The translations under genes and the position numbers were made by a program. A DNA stretch of 64,000 bases, taken from contig CADECF010000005.1 of assembly GCA_902825775.1 (NCBI GenBank), positions 1 to 64,000 of the forward strand. Reading direction: 5' to 3'. Shown piece by piece: positions 8,721-18,241 of the stretch. Position 1 is the first letter of the stretch, and each line of letters begins with the position of its first letter. Below the pieces are notes generated by a model. That model saw only the letters and a program-made list of their open reading frames with translations. It had not been told where the DNA came from and did not search any database. This DNA comes from an uncultured Lysobacteraceae bacterium. Its GTDB lineage: Bacteria; Pseudomonadota; Gammaproteobacteria; Xanthomonadales; Xanthomonadaceae.

Positions 8721-8969
8721 AGCCGCGCGATGCACACCGCGCGGTACCGGCCGCGGAATCTCCGGGGGGAGATGGCTGGTGACGCAACACCGGCCATTGC
8801 CTTCATCCGAATGCATCGCGGCCGTTGCGACACCGCCCACCCATCCTGAGATCGCCGCACGCCCGAGGGGGCGCGGTCGCGTTGCGGATTCGCGTCCGTA
8901 CGCGATGCGTTCCTTCCGCCGTCCGCGCGGGACAGACGGCATCGGTGCGCCATCGCAGGAGAAACACGC

Positions 8970-11429
8970 ATGAACCCGAACGACAGCGCCGTTGTCGACG
9001 CCACCATCGTCGAAGGCCGCGACCCGCCCTCGAACAACGCCTCTTTTCTGCTCACCCCACCGCCCGCCGCCACCGCGATGAGCGTGACCAAGCGCAACGG
9101 CGGGCGAGAGCCGGTGGACCTCAACAAGATCGTGCGCGCCGTGCAGCGCAGCTGCGAAGGCCTGCACGCGATCGACCCGATGCGCGTGGCCACGCGCACG
9201 ATCTCCGGTTTGTACGACGGCGCCACCACGCGCGAGCTGGACGAGCTGTCGATCCGTACCGCCGCGCTGCTGACCGCCGAAGAACCCGAATACGGCCGCC
9301 TCGGCGCGCGCCTGTTGGCCAACGTCATCGCCAAGGAAGTCGCCGGGCAGGAAATCCATGCGTTCTCGCAATCGGTGGCGCGCGGCCATGAAGTCGGCCT
9401 GATCAACGACCGCTTGCTCGGCTTCGTGCAGGCCAATGCGCGCAAGCTCAACGATGCGCTGGACATGTCGCTGGACCTGCATTTCGATTATTTCGGTTTG
9501 CGTACACTGTACGACCGCTATCTGCTGCGCCACCCGCATACGCGCAAGGCGATCGAGACGCCGCAGCAGTTCTTCCTGCGCATCGCCTGCGCGCTGAGCG
9601 AGGATGTGTCCGAGGCGCTGGCCTTGTACCGGCGCATGGGCAACCTCGACTACCTGCCCAGCTCGCCGACGCTGTTCAACAGCGGCACCACGCACGAACA
9701 GCTGTCCTCGTGCTTCCTGCTGGATTCGCCGCGCGATTCGCTGGAATCGATCTACCAGAAGTACGGCGACATCGCGCAACTGTCGAAATTCAGCGGGGGC
9801 ATCGGCGTGAGCTACACGCGCGTGCGTTCGCGCGGCTCGCTGATCAAGTCCACCAACGGCCATTCCAACGGCATCGTGCCGTGGCTGAAGACGCTGGATT
9901 CGTCAGTGGCCGCGGTCAACCAGGGCGGCAAGCGCAAGGGCGCAGCCTGCGTGTATCTCGAGCCGTGGCACGCGGACGTCGAGGAATTCCTGGAACTGCG
10001 CGACAACACCGGCGACGAAGCGCGGCGTACGCACAACCTCAACCTGGCCAACTGGATCCCCGATCTCTTCATGAAGCGGGTGGAAGCCGACGGCGCCTGG
10101 TCGCTATTCGATCCGCGCGGGGTGCCGGAACTCACCGATCTGTTCGGCGAAAAGTTCGAACAGGCCTACGAACAAGCCGAAAAACAAGGCAAAGCCGTCA
10201 AGACCGTGCAAGCGCGCGAGCTGTACGGCCGGATGATGCGCACCCTGGCGCAAACCGGCAACGGCTGGATGACGTTCAAGGACAAGTGCAACCGCGCCAG
10301 CAACCAGACCGCCAAAGCCGGCAACGTGATCCATCTGTCGAACCTGTGCACGGAAATCCTGGAAGTGACTTCGGCGGAGGAAACCGCGGTCTGCAACCTG
10401 GGTTCGATCAACCTGAGCCGCCATTTCGACATCGATCCTGATAACGGCCGTGGCTATTTCGATTACGACAAGCTAGGCGAGACCGTGCGCCTGGCCGTGC
10501 GCCAGTTGGACCGCGTGATCGACCTGAATTTCTATCCGATCGAATCCGCGCGCCGCGGCAACCTGCGCTGGCGGCCGGTCGGATTGGGCGTGATGGGCCT
10601 GCAGGACGTGTTCTTCCGGCTGCGCCTGGCTTTCGATAGCGAAGATGCGCGCCAGCTGTCGGTCAAGATCGCCGAGACCATTTACTATCATGCGCTGGAA
10701 ACTTCGTGCGAACTCGCCGAGGAGCGCGGCCGCCATCCGTCGTTCGACGACACCCGCGCCGCTGCCGGCGAACTGCAGTTCGAGGCCTGGAGCGTGACGC
10801 CGCAGAACAACGAACGCTGGGATGCGCTGCGCGTCCGCATCCGCAAGCACGGCCTGCGCAACTCGCTGCTGATCGCGATCGCGCCGACCGCGACCATCGC
10901 TTCGATCGCCGGTTGCTACGAATGCGTCGAGCCGCAGGTCAGCAATCTGTTCAAGCGCGAGACGCTGTCCGGCGATTTCCTGCAGGTCAACCGTTATCTG
11001 GTCGTCGAACTGAAGAAGCTGGGTTTATGGACGCCGGAAATCCGCGACGCGATCAAGCAGGCCGAAGGCTCAGTGCAAGGCATCGCCCAGATCCCGGAAA
11101 CCTTGCGCGCGATCTACCGCACCGCCTGGGAAGTGCCGATGCGATCGCTGATCGACATGGCCGCCGACCGCGGCGCCTATATCGACCAGTCCGCTTCGCT
11201 CAACTTGTTCATGGAAAGCCCGAACATCGGTGCGATGTCGTCGATGTACATGTATGCGTGGAAGAAAGGCATCAAAACCACGTACTACCTGCGCTCGCGG
11301 CCGGCGACGCGGATCGCCAAGACCACGCTCGGCAATGCGCCCGCGCAAGTCTTGCCGCCGGAAATCGCGCCGGCGGACGCCATCGCGTGCTCGCTGGAGA
11401 ATCCGGAGAGCTGCGAGGCCTGCCAGTAA
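8970..11429 (+). CDS. nrdA: Ribonucleoside-diphosphate reductase, class Ia, alpha subunit
   Basis: An 819-residue catalytic subunit that reduces ribonucleoside diphosphates to deoxyribonucleotides. An ATP-cone (allosteric activity domain) starts at MSVTKRNGGREPVDL, about residues 31-120. The active-site residues are present: SSCFLLD (first redox Cys), NLCTEI (radical Cys with Asn and Glu), CNLGSIN (second redox Cys), and a C-terminal shuttle CEAC in the last five residues. It is followed by nrdB after a repeat-filled 155-bp gap. The upstream B12 riboswitch implies control by cobalamin, probably because a B12-dependent enzyme exists elsewhere in the genome. Confidence 0.96.
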   Translation: MNPNDSAVVDATIVEGRDPPSNNASFLLTPPPAATAMSVTKRNGGREPVDLNKIVRAVQRSCEGLHAIDPMRVATRTISGLYDGATTRELDELSIRTAALLTAEEPEYGRLGARLLANVIAKEVAGQEIHAFSQSVARGHEVGLINDRLLGFVQANARKLNDALDMSLDLHFDYFGLRTLYDRYLLRHPHTRKAIETPQQFFLRIACALSEDVSEALALYRRMGNLDYLPSSPTLFNSGTTHEQLSSCFLLDSPRDSLESIYQKYGDIAQLSKFSGGIGVSYTRVRSRGSLIKSTNGHSNGIVPWLKTLDSSVAAVNQGGKRKGAACVYLEPWHADVEEFLELRDNTGDEARRTHNLNLANWIPDLFMKRVEADGAWSLFDPRGVPELTDLFGEKFEQAYEQAEKQGKAVKTVQARELYGRMMRTLAQTGNGWMTFKDKCNRASNQTAKAGNVIHLSNLCTEILEVTSAEETAVCNLGSINLSRHFDIDPDNGRGYFDYDKLGETVRLAVRQLDRVIDLNFYPIESARRGNLRWRPVGLGVMGLQDVFFRLRLAFDSEDARQLSVKIAETIYYHALETSCELAEERGRHPSFDDTRAAAGELQFEAWSVTPQNNERWDALRVRIRKHGLRNSLLIAIAPTATIASIAGCYECVEPQVSNLFKRETLSGDFLQVNRYLVVELKKLGLWTPEIRDAIKQAEGSVQGIAQIPETLRAIYRTAWEVPMRSLIDMAADRGAYIDQSASLNLFMESPNIGAMSSMYMYAWKKGIKTTYYLRSRPATRIAKTTLGNAPAQVLPPEIAPADAIACSLENPESCEACQ

Positions 11430-11436
11430 TCCTGAA

Positions 11437-11573
11437 GCCCCTCTCCCTGCGGGAGAGGGGTTGGGGTGAGGGTACGGCGAAACGTCGCAAATCCGACCGT
11501 CGCACCTTCGCCGAACCCTCATCCGCCCCCGGATCAAGTCCGGGGGCACCTTCTCCCGGTGGGAGGAGGAAAA
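11437..11573. repeat. Palindromic repeat between nrdA and nrdB
   Basis: The unit has the order cccctctccc-tg-cgggagagggg, ttggggtgagggtacggcg, a variable centre, ttcgccgaaccctcatccg, then a ctccc..gggag end. The same ordered unit is found inside hrpB at 27721-27853. It could attenuate nrdB relative to nrdA through its stem-loops. No T-run follows, so it is not an obvious terminator. Confidence 0.85.
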
Positions 11574-11584
11574 GCGAGAAACGC

Positions 11585-12604
11585 ATGTCCACCCACAACC
11601 GCCAACTCTTGCTAGATCCGGGCTTCGAACTGACCCTGCGCCCGATGCGCTACCCGCAGTTCTACGAGATGTACCGCAACGCCATCCGCAACACCTGGAC
11701 GGTGGAGGAAGTGGACTTCTCTCTCGACGTCAACGACCTGAAGCACAAGTTCGGTCCGGCCGAGCGGCACCTGATCGAGCGCCTGATCGCGTTCTTCGCC
11801 ACCGGCGATTCGATCGTGTCCAACAACCTGGTGCTGAATCTGTACCAGCACATCAATGCGCCGGAAGCGCGCATGTACCTGTCGCGCCAGCTGTACGAGG
11901 AAGCGCTGCACGTGCAGTTCTACCTGACCCTGCTCGACAGCTACCTGCCCGATCCGAACCAGCGCGCCAAGGCCTTCGCGGCAGTGGAGAACATCCCGTC
12001 GATCCGCAAGAAGGCCGAGTTCTGCTTCAAGTGGATCGACTCGATCCAAGGCTTGCAGCGGATCGAGACGCGCGAGCAGCGCCGGCGCTTCCTGCTGAAC
12101 CTGGTCTGCTTCGCCGGCTGCATCGAGGGCCTGTTCTTCTTCGGCGCTTTCGCCTACGTCTACTACTTGCGTTCGCGCGGCCTGCTGCACGGGCTCGCTT
12201 CTGGCACCAACTGGGTGTTCCGCGACGAAAGCTGCCACATGGCGTTCGCGTTCGAAGTGATCCGTACGGCGCGCGAGGAGGAGCCGGACTTGTTCGACGA
12301 CGATTTCCGCGCGCAGGTGGTGCAGATGATGGGCGAGGCCGTCGAATGCGAAGTCGCCTTCGCCGAAGACACGCTGTCGGGCGGCGTCGCCGGCCTGTCG
12401 CTGAAGGATATGCGCCAATACCTGGAGTATTGCGCCGACCAGCGCATGGCCCAACTCGGCATGACCAAGCATTTCGGCGCGCGAAATCCGTTCCCTTTCA
12501 TGGATCTGCAGGACGTGCAGGAGCTGACCAATTTCTTCGAACGGCGCGTATCGGCGTACCAGGTGGGCGTACAGGGCGAAGTCGGCTTCGACCACGCGTT
12601 CTAA
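11585..12604 (+). CDS. nrdB: Ribonucleoside-diphosphate reductase, class Ia, beta subunit
   Basis: A 339-residue di-iron protein that makes the tyrosyl radical used by NrdA. Metal ligands appear as Asp in ATGDSIVSNN, E-x-x-H in EEALHVQFY, Glu in CIEGLFF, and E-x-x-H in DESCHMAFAFE. The radical Tyr lies four residues after the first His (HVQFY), as in class Ia enzymes. It is probably co-transcribed with nrdA despite the palindromic unit between them. The stop codon is followed by an AAGCTGTTCCC motif that recurs in the terminator at 12624. Confidence 0.95.
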   Translation: MSTHNRQLLLDPGFELTLRPMRYPQFYEMYRNAIRNTWTVEEVDFSLDVNDLKHKFGPAERHLIERLIAFFATGDSIVSNNLVLNLYQHINAPEARMYLSRQLYEEALHVQFYLTLLDSYLPDPNQRAKAFAAVENIPSIRKKAEFCFKWIDSIQGLQRIETREQRRRFLLNLVCFAGCIEGLFFFGAFAYVYYLRSRGLLHGLASGTNWVFRDESCHMAFAFEVIRTAREEEPDLFDDDFRAQVVQMMGEAVECEVAFAEDTLSGGVAGLSLKDMRQYLEYCADQRMAQLGMTKHFGARNPFPFMDLQDVQELTNFFERRVSAYQVGVQGEVGFDHAF

Positions 12605-12623
12605 GCTGTTCCCTCCTCTCTAA

Positions 12624-12665
12624 AGCTGTTCCCCCCTTTTTCAAAGGGGGAACAGCTCTTTTTTA
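12624..12665 (+). terminator. Rho-independent terminator after nrdB
   Basis: agctgttccccc pairs perfectly with gggggaacagct, followed by CTTTTTT. A partial copy of the left arm (aagctgttccc) sits at the nrdB stop codon 20 bp upstream. Confidence 0.9.
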
Positions 12666-12676
12666 GTAGGAAAAAT

Positions 12677-13057
12677 ATGACCGCGCATATGGAAGCCCGC
12701 CTGCTGGAAATGGTTTTCCCCGACCACACCAACCACCTCGGCACACTGTTCGGCGGCCAGGCGCTGGCGTGGATGGACAAGGCCGCTTTCATCGCCGCCT
12801 CGCGCTATTCGCGCCGCTCGGTGGTCACCGCGCGCTCGGAACAAGTGGATTTCAAGTTGCCGATCCGCCAGGGCCAATTGGTGGAAACGGTGGCGCGCGT
12901 GGTGGAAGTGGGTCGCAGCTCGATGCAAGTCGAGGTGGAGTTGATAGCCGAGGACCTACTGACCGGCGATCGCGAACTGTGCACGCGCGGCCGCTTCGTG
13001 ATGATCGCGCTGGATGCGCGCGGTAGGCCCGCCGCAGTGCAAAGCCTACAAGGCTGA
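12677..13057 (+). CDS. Acyl-CoA thioesterase (YciA/hotdog family)
   Basis: A 126-residue single hotdog-domain thioesterase that hydrolyses acyl-CoAs in the cytosol. The family signature FPDHTNHLGTLFGGQALAWMD is nearly intact, with the catalytic Asp in WMDKAA. The start at 12677 follows an A-rich gap immediately after the nrdB terminator, so the gene has its own promoter. The chain is slightly shorter than E. coli YciA. Confidence 0.88.
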   Translation: MTAHMEARLLEMVFPDHTNHLGTLFGGQALAWMDKAAFIAASRYSRRSVVTARSEQVDFKLPIRQGQLVETVARVVEVGRSSMQVEVELIAEDLLTGDRELCTRGRFVMIALDARGRPAAVQSLQG

Positions 13058-13074
13058 CGGCCTAAGCTTTGCCC

Positions 13075-13172
13075 ACTCCCTCGAAGAGGGAGAGGGATAG
13101 GCCGAAGGCCAGGGAGAGGGTCCGGCTTTTCGCGCCATCTAAGAGCAGCGGAGCAAGCTCCGCTCTACAAAA
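13075..13172. repeat. Intergenic repeat block (two families)
   Basis: This block holds actccctcgaagagggagagggataggccgaaggccagggagagggtccggcttttcgcgccatct followed by an agagcagcggagcaagctccgctctac unit, quoted here as landmarks only in pieces: gccgaaggccagggagaggg (13101-13120) and agagcagcggagcaagctcc (13142-13161). The first part recurs after the M20 peptidase gene (16768-16842). It sits between convergent genes (thioesterase and sod). Confidence 0.8.
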
Positions 13173-13178
13173 GCGGGA

Positions 13179-13805
13179 TCAGCGCTTTTTGGCTTCGGCA
13201 TAACGCCGCGCTACTTCCTTCCAATTGATCACGTTGTAGAACGCGGCGATGTATTCGGGACGGCGGTTTTGGTACTTCAAGTAGTAGGCATGCTCCCAGA
13301 CATCCAATCCGAGGATCGGCGTATTGCCCGAACCCACGCCTTTCATCAAGGGGCTGTCCTGGTTGCCGCTGTCTTCCACGGCCAACTTGCCTTTGCCGTC
13401 GACCGCGAGCCAGGCCCAACCGCTGCCGAAGCGTCCGACCGCCGCTTTGGTGAACGCTTCCTTGAACTTGTCGAAGCCGCCGAAATCGCTGTCGATCGCT
13501 TTGGCGAGTTCGCCGTCCGGTTGGCCGCCGCCGTCGGGACTCATGACGGTCCAGAACAGGCTGTGGTTGGCGTGGCCGCCGCCGTGGTTGCGCACCGCGC
13601 CGCGTTTGCCTTCCGGCACCGCGTCGAGATCGCGGATCAGCTCTTCCACCGGTTTGTCGGCCAGCGGCGTGCCGTCGACGGCCTCGTTGAGCTTGTCGAC
13701 ATAAGTCTGGTGGTGCTTGGTGTGATGGATCTCCATCGTCTTCGCATCGACGTGCGGCTCGAGCGCGTCGTAGGCGTAAGGCAGTTTCGGCAGCGTGTAC
13801 GGCAT
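13179..13805 (-). CDS. sodA: Superoxide dismutase [Mn/Fe]
   Basis: A 208-residue cytosolic enzyme that dismutates superoxide. The four metal ligands are visible: His in [12 protein letters not shown], His in [10 protein letters not shown], and Asp and His in [13 protein letters not shown]. Sequence around the second and third motifs ([30 protein letters not shown]) is closer to the Mn type, but metal choice cannot be settled by eye. The gene is monocistronic, convergent with the thioesterase gene. Confidence 0.93.
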   Translation of the reverse strand: MPYTLPKLPYAYDALEPHVDAKTMEIHHTKHHQTYVDKLNEAVDGTPLADKPVEELIRDLDAVPEGKRGAVRNHGGGHANHSLFWTVMSPDGGGQPDGELAKAIDSDFGGFDKFKEAFTKAAVGRFGSGWAWLAVDGKGKLAVEDSGNQDSPLMKGVGSGNTPILGLDVWEHAYYLKYQNRRPEYIAAFYNVINWKEVARRYAEAKKR

Positions 13806-13967
13806 GGTCTTGCTCCATCATGGGGGATGGCGCACCGCGCGGATGCGCCTTTGCTCGACCATGATAGAGCCCGGCGATGAAAAACCCGTCAGGACGGTGT
13901 GTTGCGCTCGCGCCGCAACACGGCCGGATGCGGCGAGGTTAAGACCGCGTCAATGCCGCGAACGCGA

Positions 13968-15329
13968 TCAGGGCAATTTGCGCGGCCGCATCACCCGCAA
14001 CGTCGCGTACACGGCTATCAATGCCGCCAACGCGCCGCCGAGCGCCAGCCATTCCTTGGCGGTCAGCGTGGCGACGATGGCGACCATCGCCACCACCGAG
14101 ATCAGCGGGATCGCCGCGCCGCCCGGCATCACGAACGGTTCGCCGCGTTCGCGCAGGTCGATGCGCTGCGCGCGCCAAGCCGCCAGGCACACGGTGATGT
14201 AGACCAGGCAGTTGCCGCCGCCGGAGATCAGCACCAGCGTGTCGAAGCCGCCGGCCACCCATTCCGAAGCATCGAGCACGCTGGCCAACGCCAGCACGCA
14301 AGCCAACACCGCATGCGCGGTGATCGCCAGCAGCGGCACGCGATGCGTGGCCGTAACACGGCCGAATGCGCTGGGCAAATAACCGTCGCGGCCGAGCGCG
14401 AATACCAGCCGCGAGGTACCGAGCAGATTGCCCATCAGGAAACCCAGCATCGATACGCATGCCGTCAGCAACAGCACCGTACGCCCGGACGACCACAACG
14501 CGCCGGCGGTATCGGCCAGCGGCACGCCGCTCTGCCCGAGCGCCGGCCCGAGCACGCCCTGGGTGACGACCTGCAGGCCGAGATACAGCAGCACCACCAG
14601 CAGGATCGCGGCTATCGTCGCGCGCGGCACGCTTTTGGAGACGTCGCGCACTTCGCCCGACGGGATCAGCGCCGTCTCCATGCCCGAGTAAGCGAACATC
14701 ACCAGCACCATCGAGGTGCCCATCACGCTCCACGACGGCACATCCGTCCAACTGATGTAATTCCAGTCGACGAAGAACAGGCCCACGCCGGTGAGCAGGA
14801 ACAGCGGCGTGAGTTTCAAGGTCGCCAGCACCGCGATCGCGCGCGCGCCGAGCTTCACGCCGTATGCGTTCAACAGGAATACGGCCAGATACACGGCGAC
14901 GATCAGGCCCGCGCGCATGCCGGGTTCGGCGAACGCCGAAAACAAACCCGCCACCTGCACCGACAACGCCGCGCTGACGCCGGCGCTGGAGGCGACGTTG
15001 CTGATCCACATCAACGCGCCGGCGATGAACCCGGCGAACGGCCCGAACACCGCACTGGCATACGTGTAGGGTCCGCCGGTGGCCGCAGCGCGGCTGCCGA
15101 CGGCGGCGAAGCACAACGCGACCGGCAGGATCGCCAGCGCGCCGGCGATCAAGGCCAGCGGCGCGGCCGCGCCCATCTGCGCCGACAACGTGGCGGGCAT
15201 CTTGAAGATGCCGGCGCCGACGATGATGTTGATCACCGCCGCGGTCAGCGCCATCGATCCGACCGCGCGCACCAGCGCCGCGTCGCCCTGCAATGCGCCG
15301 ATGCCGCCGGCGGGTCGTTGGTCGGTCAT
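13968..15329 (-). CDS. APC-superfamily amino acid permease
   Basis: A 453-residue inner-membrane transporter with about 12 hydrophobic segments. The first helix carries the APC substrate-site motif NIIVGAGIFKMP, and helix 6 contains FAYSGMETALIPSGEV. Substrates are probably neutral or cationic amino acids; the exact one cannot be told. The start at 15329 (MTDQRP) was preferred over an in-frame ATG 51 codons upstream, because the extra residues are Arg-rich, lie in the promoter gap to the divergent M20 gene, and are not family-like. Confidence 0.85.
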   Translation of the reverse strand: MTDQRPAGGIGALQGDAALVRAVGSMALTAAVINIIVGAGIFKMPATLSAQMGAAAPLALIAGALAILPVALCFAAVGSRAAATGGPYTYASAVFGPFAGFIAGALMWISNVASSAGVSAALSVQVAGLFSAFAEPGMRAGLIVAVYLAVFLLNAYGVKLGARAIAVLATLKLTPLFLLTGVGLFFVDWNYISWTDVPSWSVMGTSMVLVMFAYSGMETALIPSGEVRDVSKSVPRATIAAILLVVLLYLGLQVVTQGVLGPALGQSGVPLADTAGALWSSGRTVLLLTACVSMLGFLMGNLLGTSRLVFALGRDGYLPSAFGRVTATHRVPLLAITAHAVLACVLALASVLDASEWVAGGFDTLVLISGGGNCLVYITVCLAAWRAQRIDLRERGEPFVMPGGAAIPLISVVAMVAIVATLTAKEWLALGGALAALIAVYATLRVMRPRKLP

Positions 15330-15427
15330 GTCCGGTCTCTGCCTTCGAGGCACGAAGACTCGCATGGACCCGCCCCCGGATGCGAGTGCTGGGTTAGCAT
15401 CGTGGCCGGTCCCGACGGAGTCAGCCG

Positions 15428-16744
15428 ATGCGATCCCTTTCCTTCGCGATGCTGTGCGCGCTGGCCGCGGTCGGTCCCGCAACGGCGGACGCCGCGGAAG
15501 TCGAGACTCTGATCGCGCCGCTCGATGCGCAGGTCCTGGCTTGGCGGCGCGACATCCATCAGCACCCGGAACTGGGCAATCGCGAGACGCGCACCGCGAA
15601 ACTGGTCGCCGACCATTTGCGCAAACTCGGCTTGCAACCGAAAACCGGCATCGCCCACACCGGTGTCGTCGCGGTGCTCAAAGGCGGCAAACCGGGGCCG
15701 AAAATCGCATTGCGCGCGGACATGGACGCATTGCCGGTGGCCGAACGCAATGCGCTGCCGTTCGCGTCCAAAGCCGTCACCACGTATCGCGGCGAACAGG
15801 TCGGCGTGATGCACGCCTGCGGCCACGACGCGCATACCGCGGTGCTGATGGGCGTGGCCCAGGCGCTGGCGTCGATGCGCGACGAACTGCCGGGCGAGGT
15901 TTTGTTCGTCTTCCAGCCTGCCGAAGAAGGTCCGCCGGAAGGCGAGGAAGGCGGCGCGACGCTGATGCTCGAACAAGGCCTGTTCGGCGATTTCAAACCC
16001 GATGCCGTGTTCGGGCTGCACGTGTTCAGCTCGCTCAACGCCGGCCAGATCGGGGTGCGCGCCGGGGCGACGATGGCGGCTTCGGACCGTTTCGAAATCA
16101 CGGTCAAGGGCCGGCAGACGCACGGCTCGCGGCCTTGGGGCGGCGTCGATCCGATCATCGCCACCGCGCAGATCATCGACAACGCGCAGGCCATCGTCAG
16201 CCGGCAGATGGACATCAGCAAGCAGCCGGTGGTGGTGACTTTCGGCGCGATCAAAGGCGGCGTGCGCCACAACATCATTCCCGACCAGGTGCAAACCCTC
16301 GGCACGATCCGCACTTTCGATACGGGCATGCGCGAGGACGTGTTCGCGCGTTTGCGCAGCGTCGCAGAACACGTCGCCGCCGCGCACGGCGCCACGGTGG
16401 AGGCGAAGATCCCGCTGGATGCGCAAGGCAATCCGGTGACGTTCAACGACCCCGCCCTGACCGCACGCATGCTGCCGAGCCTGGAAAAAGCGGCGGGCGC
16501 GGGCAATGTGATCGAAATGCCGCTGGTGATGGGTTCGGAGGATTTCTCGTACTACGCGCGCGAGGCGCCGGGTTTGTTCTTTTTCGTCGGCGCCACGCCG
16601 AAGGGGCAGGATGCGTCGAAGGCGCCGAGCAACCATTCGCCGGAATTTTTTCTGGACGAATCGGCGCTGAAGGTGGGTACGCGCGCGATGTTGCAGGTGG
16701 CGCTGGATTATTTGAACGGCGGCGCAAGCGACAGCGCGAAGTAA
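15428..16744 (+). CDS. Secreted M20-family amidohydrolase/peptidase
   Basis: A 438-residue protein with a signal peptide (cleavage near ADAAE, residue 23). The rest is an M20D-type aminoacylase/carboxypeptidase with metal-site motifs RRDIHQHPELGN, RADMDALPV, HACGHDAHT, FQPAEEG (catalytic Glu) and MGSEDFSYY. The dimerisation insert lies in the middle. It is exported, so it probably releases amino acids from N-acyl conjugates or peptides in the periplasm. It is divergent from the amino acid permease with a 98-bp shared promoter gap, which suggests a linked uptake role. Confidence 0.88.
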   Translation: MRSLSFAMLCALAAVGPATADAAEVETLIAPLDAQVLAWRRDIHQHPELGNRETRTAKLVADHLRKLGLQPKTGIAHTGVVAVLKGGKPGPKIALRADMDALPVAERNALPFASKAVTTYRGEQVGVMHACGHDAHTAVLMGVAQALASMRDELPGEVLFVFQPAEEGPPEGEEGGATLMLEQGLFGDFKPDAVFGLHVFSSLNAGQIGVRAGATMAASDRFEITVKGRQTHGSRPWGGVDPIIATAQIIDNAQAIVSRQMDISKQPVVVTFGAIKGGVRHNIIPDQVQTLGTIRTFDTGMREDVFARLRSVAEHVAAAHGATVEAKIPLDAQGNPVTFNDPALTARMLPSLEKAAGAGNVIEMPLVMGSEDFSYYAREAPGLFFFVGATPKGQDASKAPSNHSPEFFLDESALKVGTRAMLQVALDYLNGGASDSAK

Positions 16745-16766
16745 CCCAGAGCGAAGGCCGACCGCT

Positions 16767-16842
16767 TCTGCCCTCTCCCGCTTGCGGGAGAGGGACAGGC
16801 CCGAAGGGCCAGGGAGAGGGGTCCGGCTTTTCGCGCCATCTG
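16767..16842. repeat. ccctctcccgcttgcgggag palindrome plus shared flank
   Basis: ccctctccc-gcttg-cgggagagg (16772-16794) is a hairpin, followed by ggcccgaagggccagggaga and ggtccggcttttcgcgccat. The same order is found at 13075-13140. The remainder of the gap to queF (16843-16976) shows no recognisable feature beyond a short AT-richer stretch before the start. Confidence 0.8.
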
Positions 16843-16976
16843 GTAGTAAGAGCAAAACACGCTTCGCTACGCTCGCGCCCCCACTCCTGCCCTGCGGGGG
16901 AGGAAACAGCAAGTCGCTGCGCCTTTTGGCAACATGAAAACAGCGCGCTTCGGTGCCGCAGCCTTAAAATAGCCCT

Positions 16977-17786
16977 ATGACCTCCACCCTCCCTCTAGGC
17001 CGCGACGTCGCCTACCCCGCGCATTACGACCCGTCGCTGCTGTTCCCGATCGCCCGCGCCATCGGCCGCACCGCGCTCGACCTGCAGGGTCGATCCCTGC
17101 CGTTCATCGGCTACGACCGCTGGCATGCCTACGAACTGAGCTGGCTCGACGCGCGCGGCAAGCCGCGCGTGGCCACGGCCACGCTGCAAGTGCCTTTCGA
17201 TTCGCCGAACCTGGTGGAATCCAAGTCGCTCAAGCTCTATCTCAACTCGTTCAACGCGCACCTTTTCGAAAACGACGGTGCGGTGCTGGCCACGATCGCC
17301 GCCGACCTGTCGCGCGCCGCCGGCTCGCAAGTGGATGCGGCATTCGGCCTGCCGCAAATCGCATCGCACGACGGCGCCGCATCGATCGACGATCAAGACA
17401 TCGATATCGAAAGCTACGGCCCGCCCGATCCGCATCATCTGCAGGCCGATGCGGCTGCGATCGTGCACGAGACCTTGCATTCGTCGCTGCTTAAATCGAA
17501 CTGTCCCGTCACCGGCCAGCCGGATTGGGCCAGCCTGCGCATCGCCTACCGCGGCGCGCAGCTCGATCGCGCCGGCTTGCTGCGTTACCTGGTCTCGTTC
17601 CGCGACCACGCCGAGTTCCATGAGCAATGCGTCGAGCGCATCTTCGTCGACCTGATGGCCCGCTGCCGTCCGCAGTCGCTGTCGGTGGAGGCGCGCTATA
17701 CCCGGCGCGGGGGCCTGGACATCAATCCTTGGCGGGCGACGCCGGGGACGCCCGTGCCGCGGCCGGGACGGGATCTGCGGCAGTGA
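16977..17786 (+). CDS. queF: 7-cyano-7-deazaguanine reductase (QueF type II)
   Basis: A 269-residue cytosolic enzyme that reduces preQ0 to preQ1 with NADPH in queuosine tRNA modification. The bimodular (type II) architecture is clear: an N-terminal T-fold half with [13 protein letters not shown], and a C-terminal half with the nucleophile in [14 protein letters not shown] and [10 protein letters not shown]. The catalytic Cys and Asp are both present. The length is normal for the E. coli-type enzyme. The start at 16977 is the first ATG after the repeat block. Confidence 0.94.
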   Translation: MTSTLPLGRDVAYPAHYDPSLLFPIARAIGRTALDLQGRSLPFIGYDRWHAYELSWLDARGKPRVATATLQVPFDSPNLVESKSLKLYLNSFNAHLFENDGAVLATIAADLSRAAGSQVDAAFGLPQIASHDGAASIDDQDIDIESYGPPDPHHLQADAAAIVHETLHSSLLKSNCPVTGQPDWASLRIAYRGAQLDRAGLLRYLVSFRDHAEFHEQCVERIFVDLMARCRPQSLSVEARYTRRGGLDINPWRATPGTPVPRPGRDLRQ

Positions 17787-17883
17787 ACCGTGCACGCCGC
17801 GTTCACGGGGCCGCAATGTCTTCTTAACAAGGTTCGTGCAAACGTGGCGCGACCCAGACCGCGTCCGGGTAAGGAGCCCCTAC

Positions 17884-18189
17884 ATGAGCAACGAGAAGAA
17901 AGCCGATTTCTCCGGCGTGAGCGCCAAAGTAGACACTACAGCGGACAAGGTGGAGAAGGCCGATTTTTCCGGCGTCACCGCCAAGGTCGATACCACTGCG
18001 GAAAAAGTGGGATCGCCGGAACAGACGTATACGGTGCAGAAGGGCGACACGCTGTCGCATATCTCAAAACAGTTCTACGGCAAGGCCAGCAAGTGGAACG
18101 CGATCTTCGAAGCCAATCGCGACCAGCTCGACGATCCGGACCGGATCAAGCCGGGCCAAGTGTTGAAGATTCCCGCTGAAGAAGCCTGA
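17884..18189 (+). CDS. Small LysM-domain protein (BON/LysM-type, YgaU-like)
   Basis: A 101-residue protein with a C-terminal LysM domain (about 49-97: [25 protein letters not shown], then [12 protein letters not shown]). LysM binds peptidoglycan. The N-terminal half has two near-identical 20-residue units built on KADFSGVxAKVDTTAxKV instead of the BON domain expected in YgaU homologues. No signal peptide is seen, as in other YgaU-like proteins. A strong site AAGGAG lies just before the ATG at 17884; an in-frame upstream ATG at 17836 has no such site. Confidence 0.82.
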   Translation: MSNEKKADFSGVSAKVDTTADKVEKADFSGVTAKVDTTAEKVGSPEQTYTVQKGDTLSHISKQFYGKASKWNAIFEANRDQLDDPDRIKPGQVLKIPAEEA

Positions 18190-18241
18190 TCGCAGCGCCT
18201 GATCGATCCCTATTCCTTTACTCGCCTGCAAGGACATCCTC

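Noticed and set aside
8386-8849. Frames through the riboswitch region on both strands
   Set aside because: They cover the conserved aptamer and a palindromic repeat; no protein family matches and the region is explained as an RNA leader.
13899-15512. 537-codon plus-strand open frame opposite the permease
   Set aside because: Rich in Arg, His, Gln and Ala with no domain; it mirrors the codon bias of the real minus-strand permease gene, which has clear APC motifs.
15326-16912. 528-codon minus-strand open frame opposite the M20 peptidase
   Set aside because: Antisense shadow of a strongly supported gene; composition is Arg/His-rich and no family pattern is visible.
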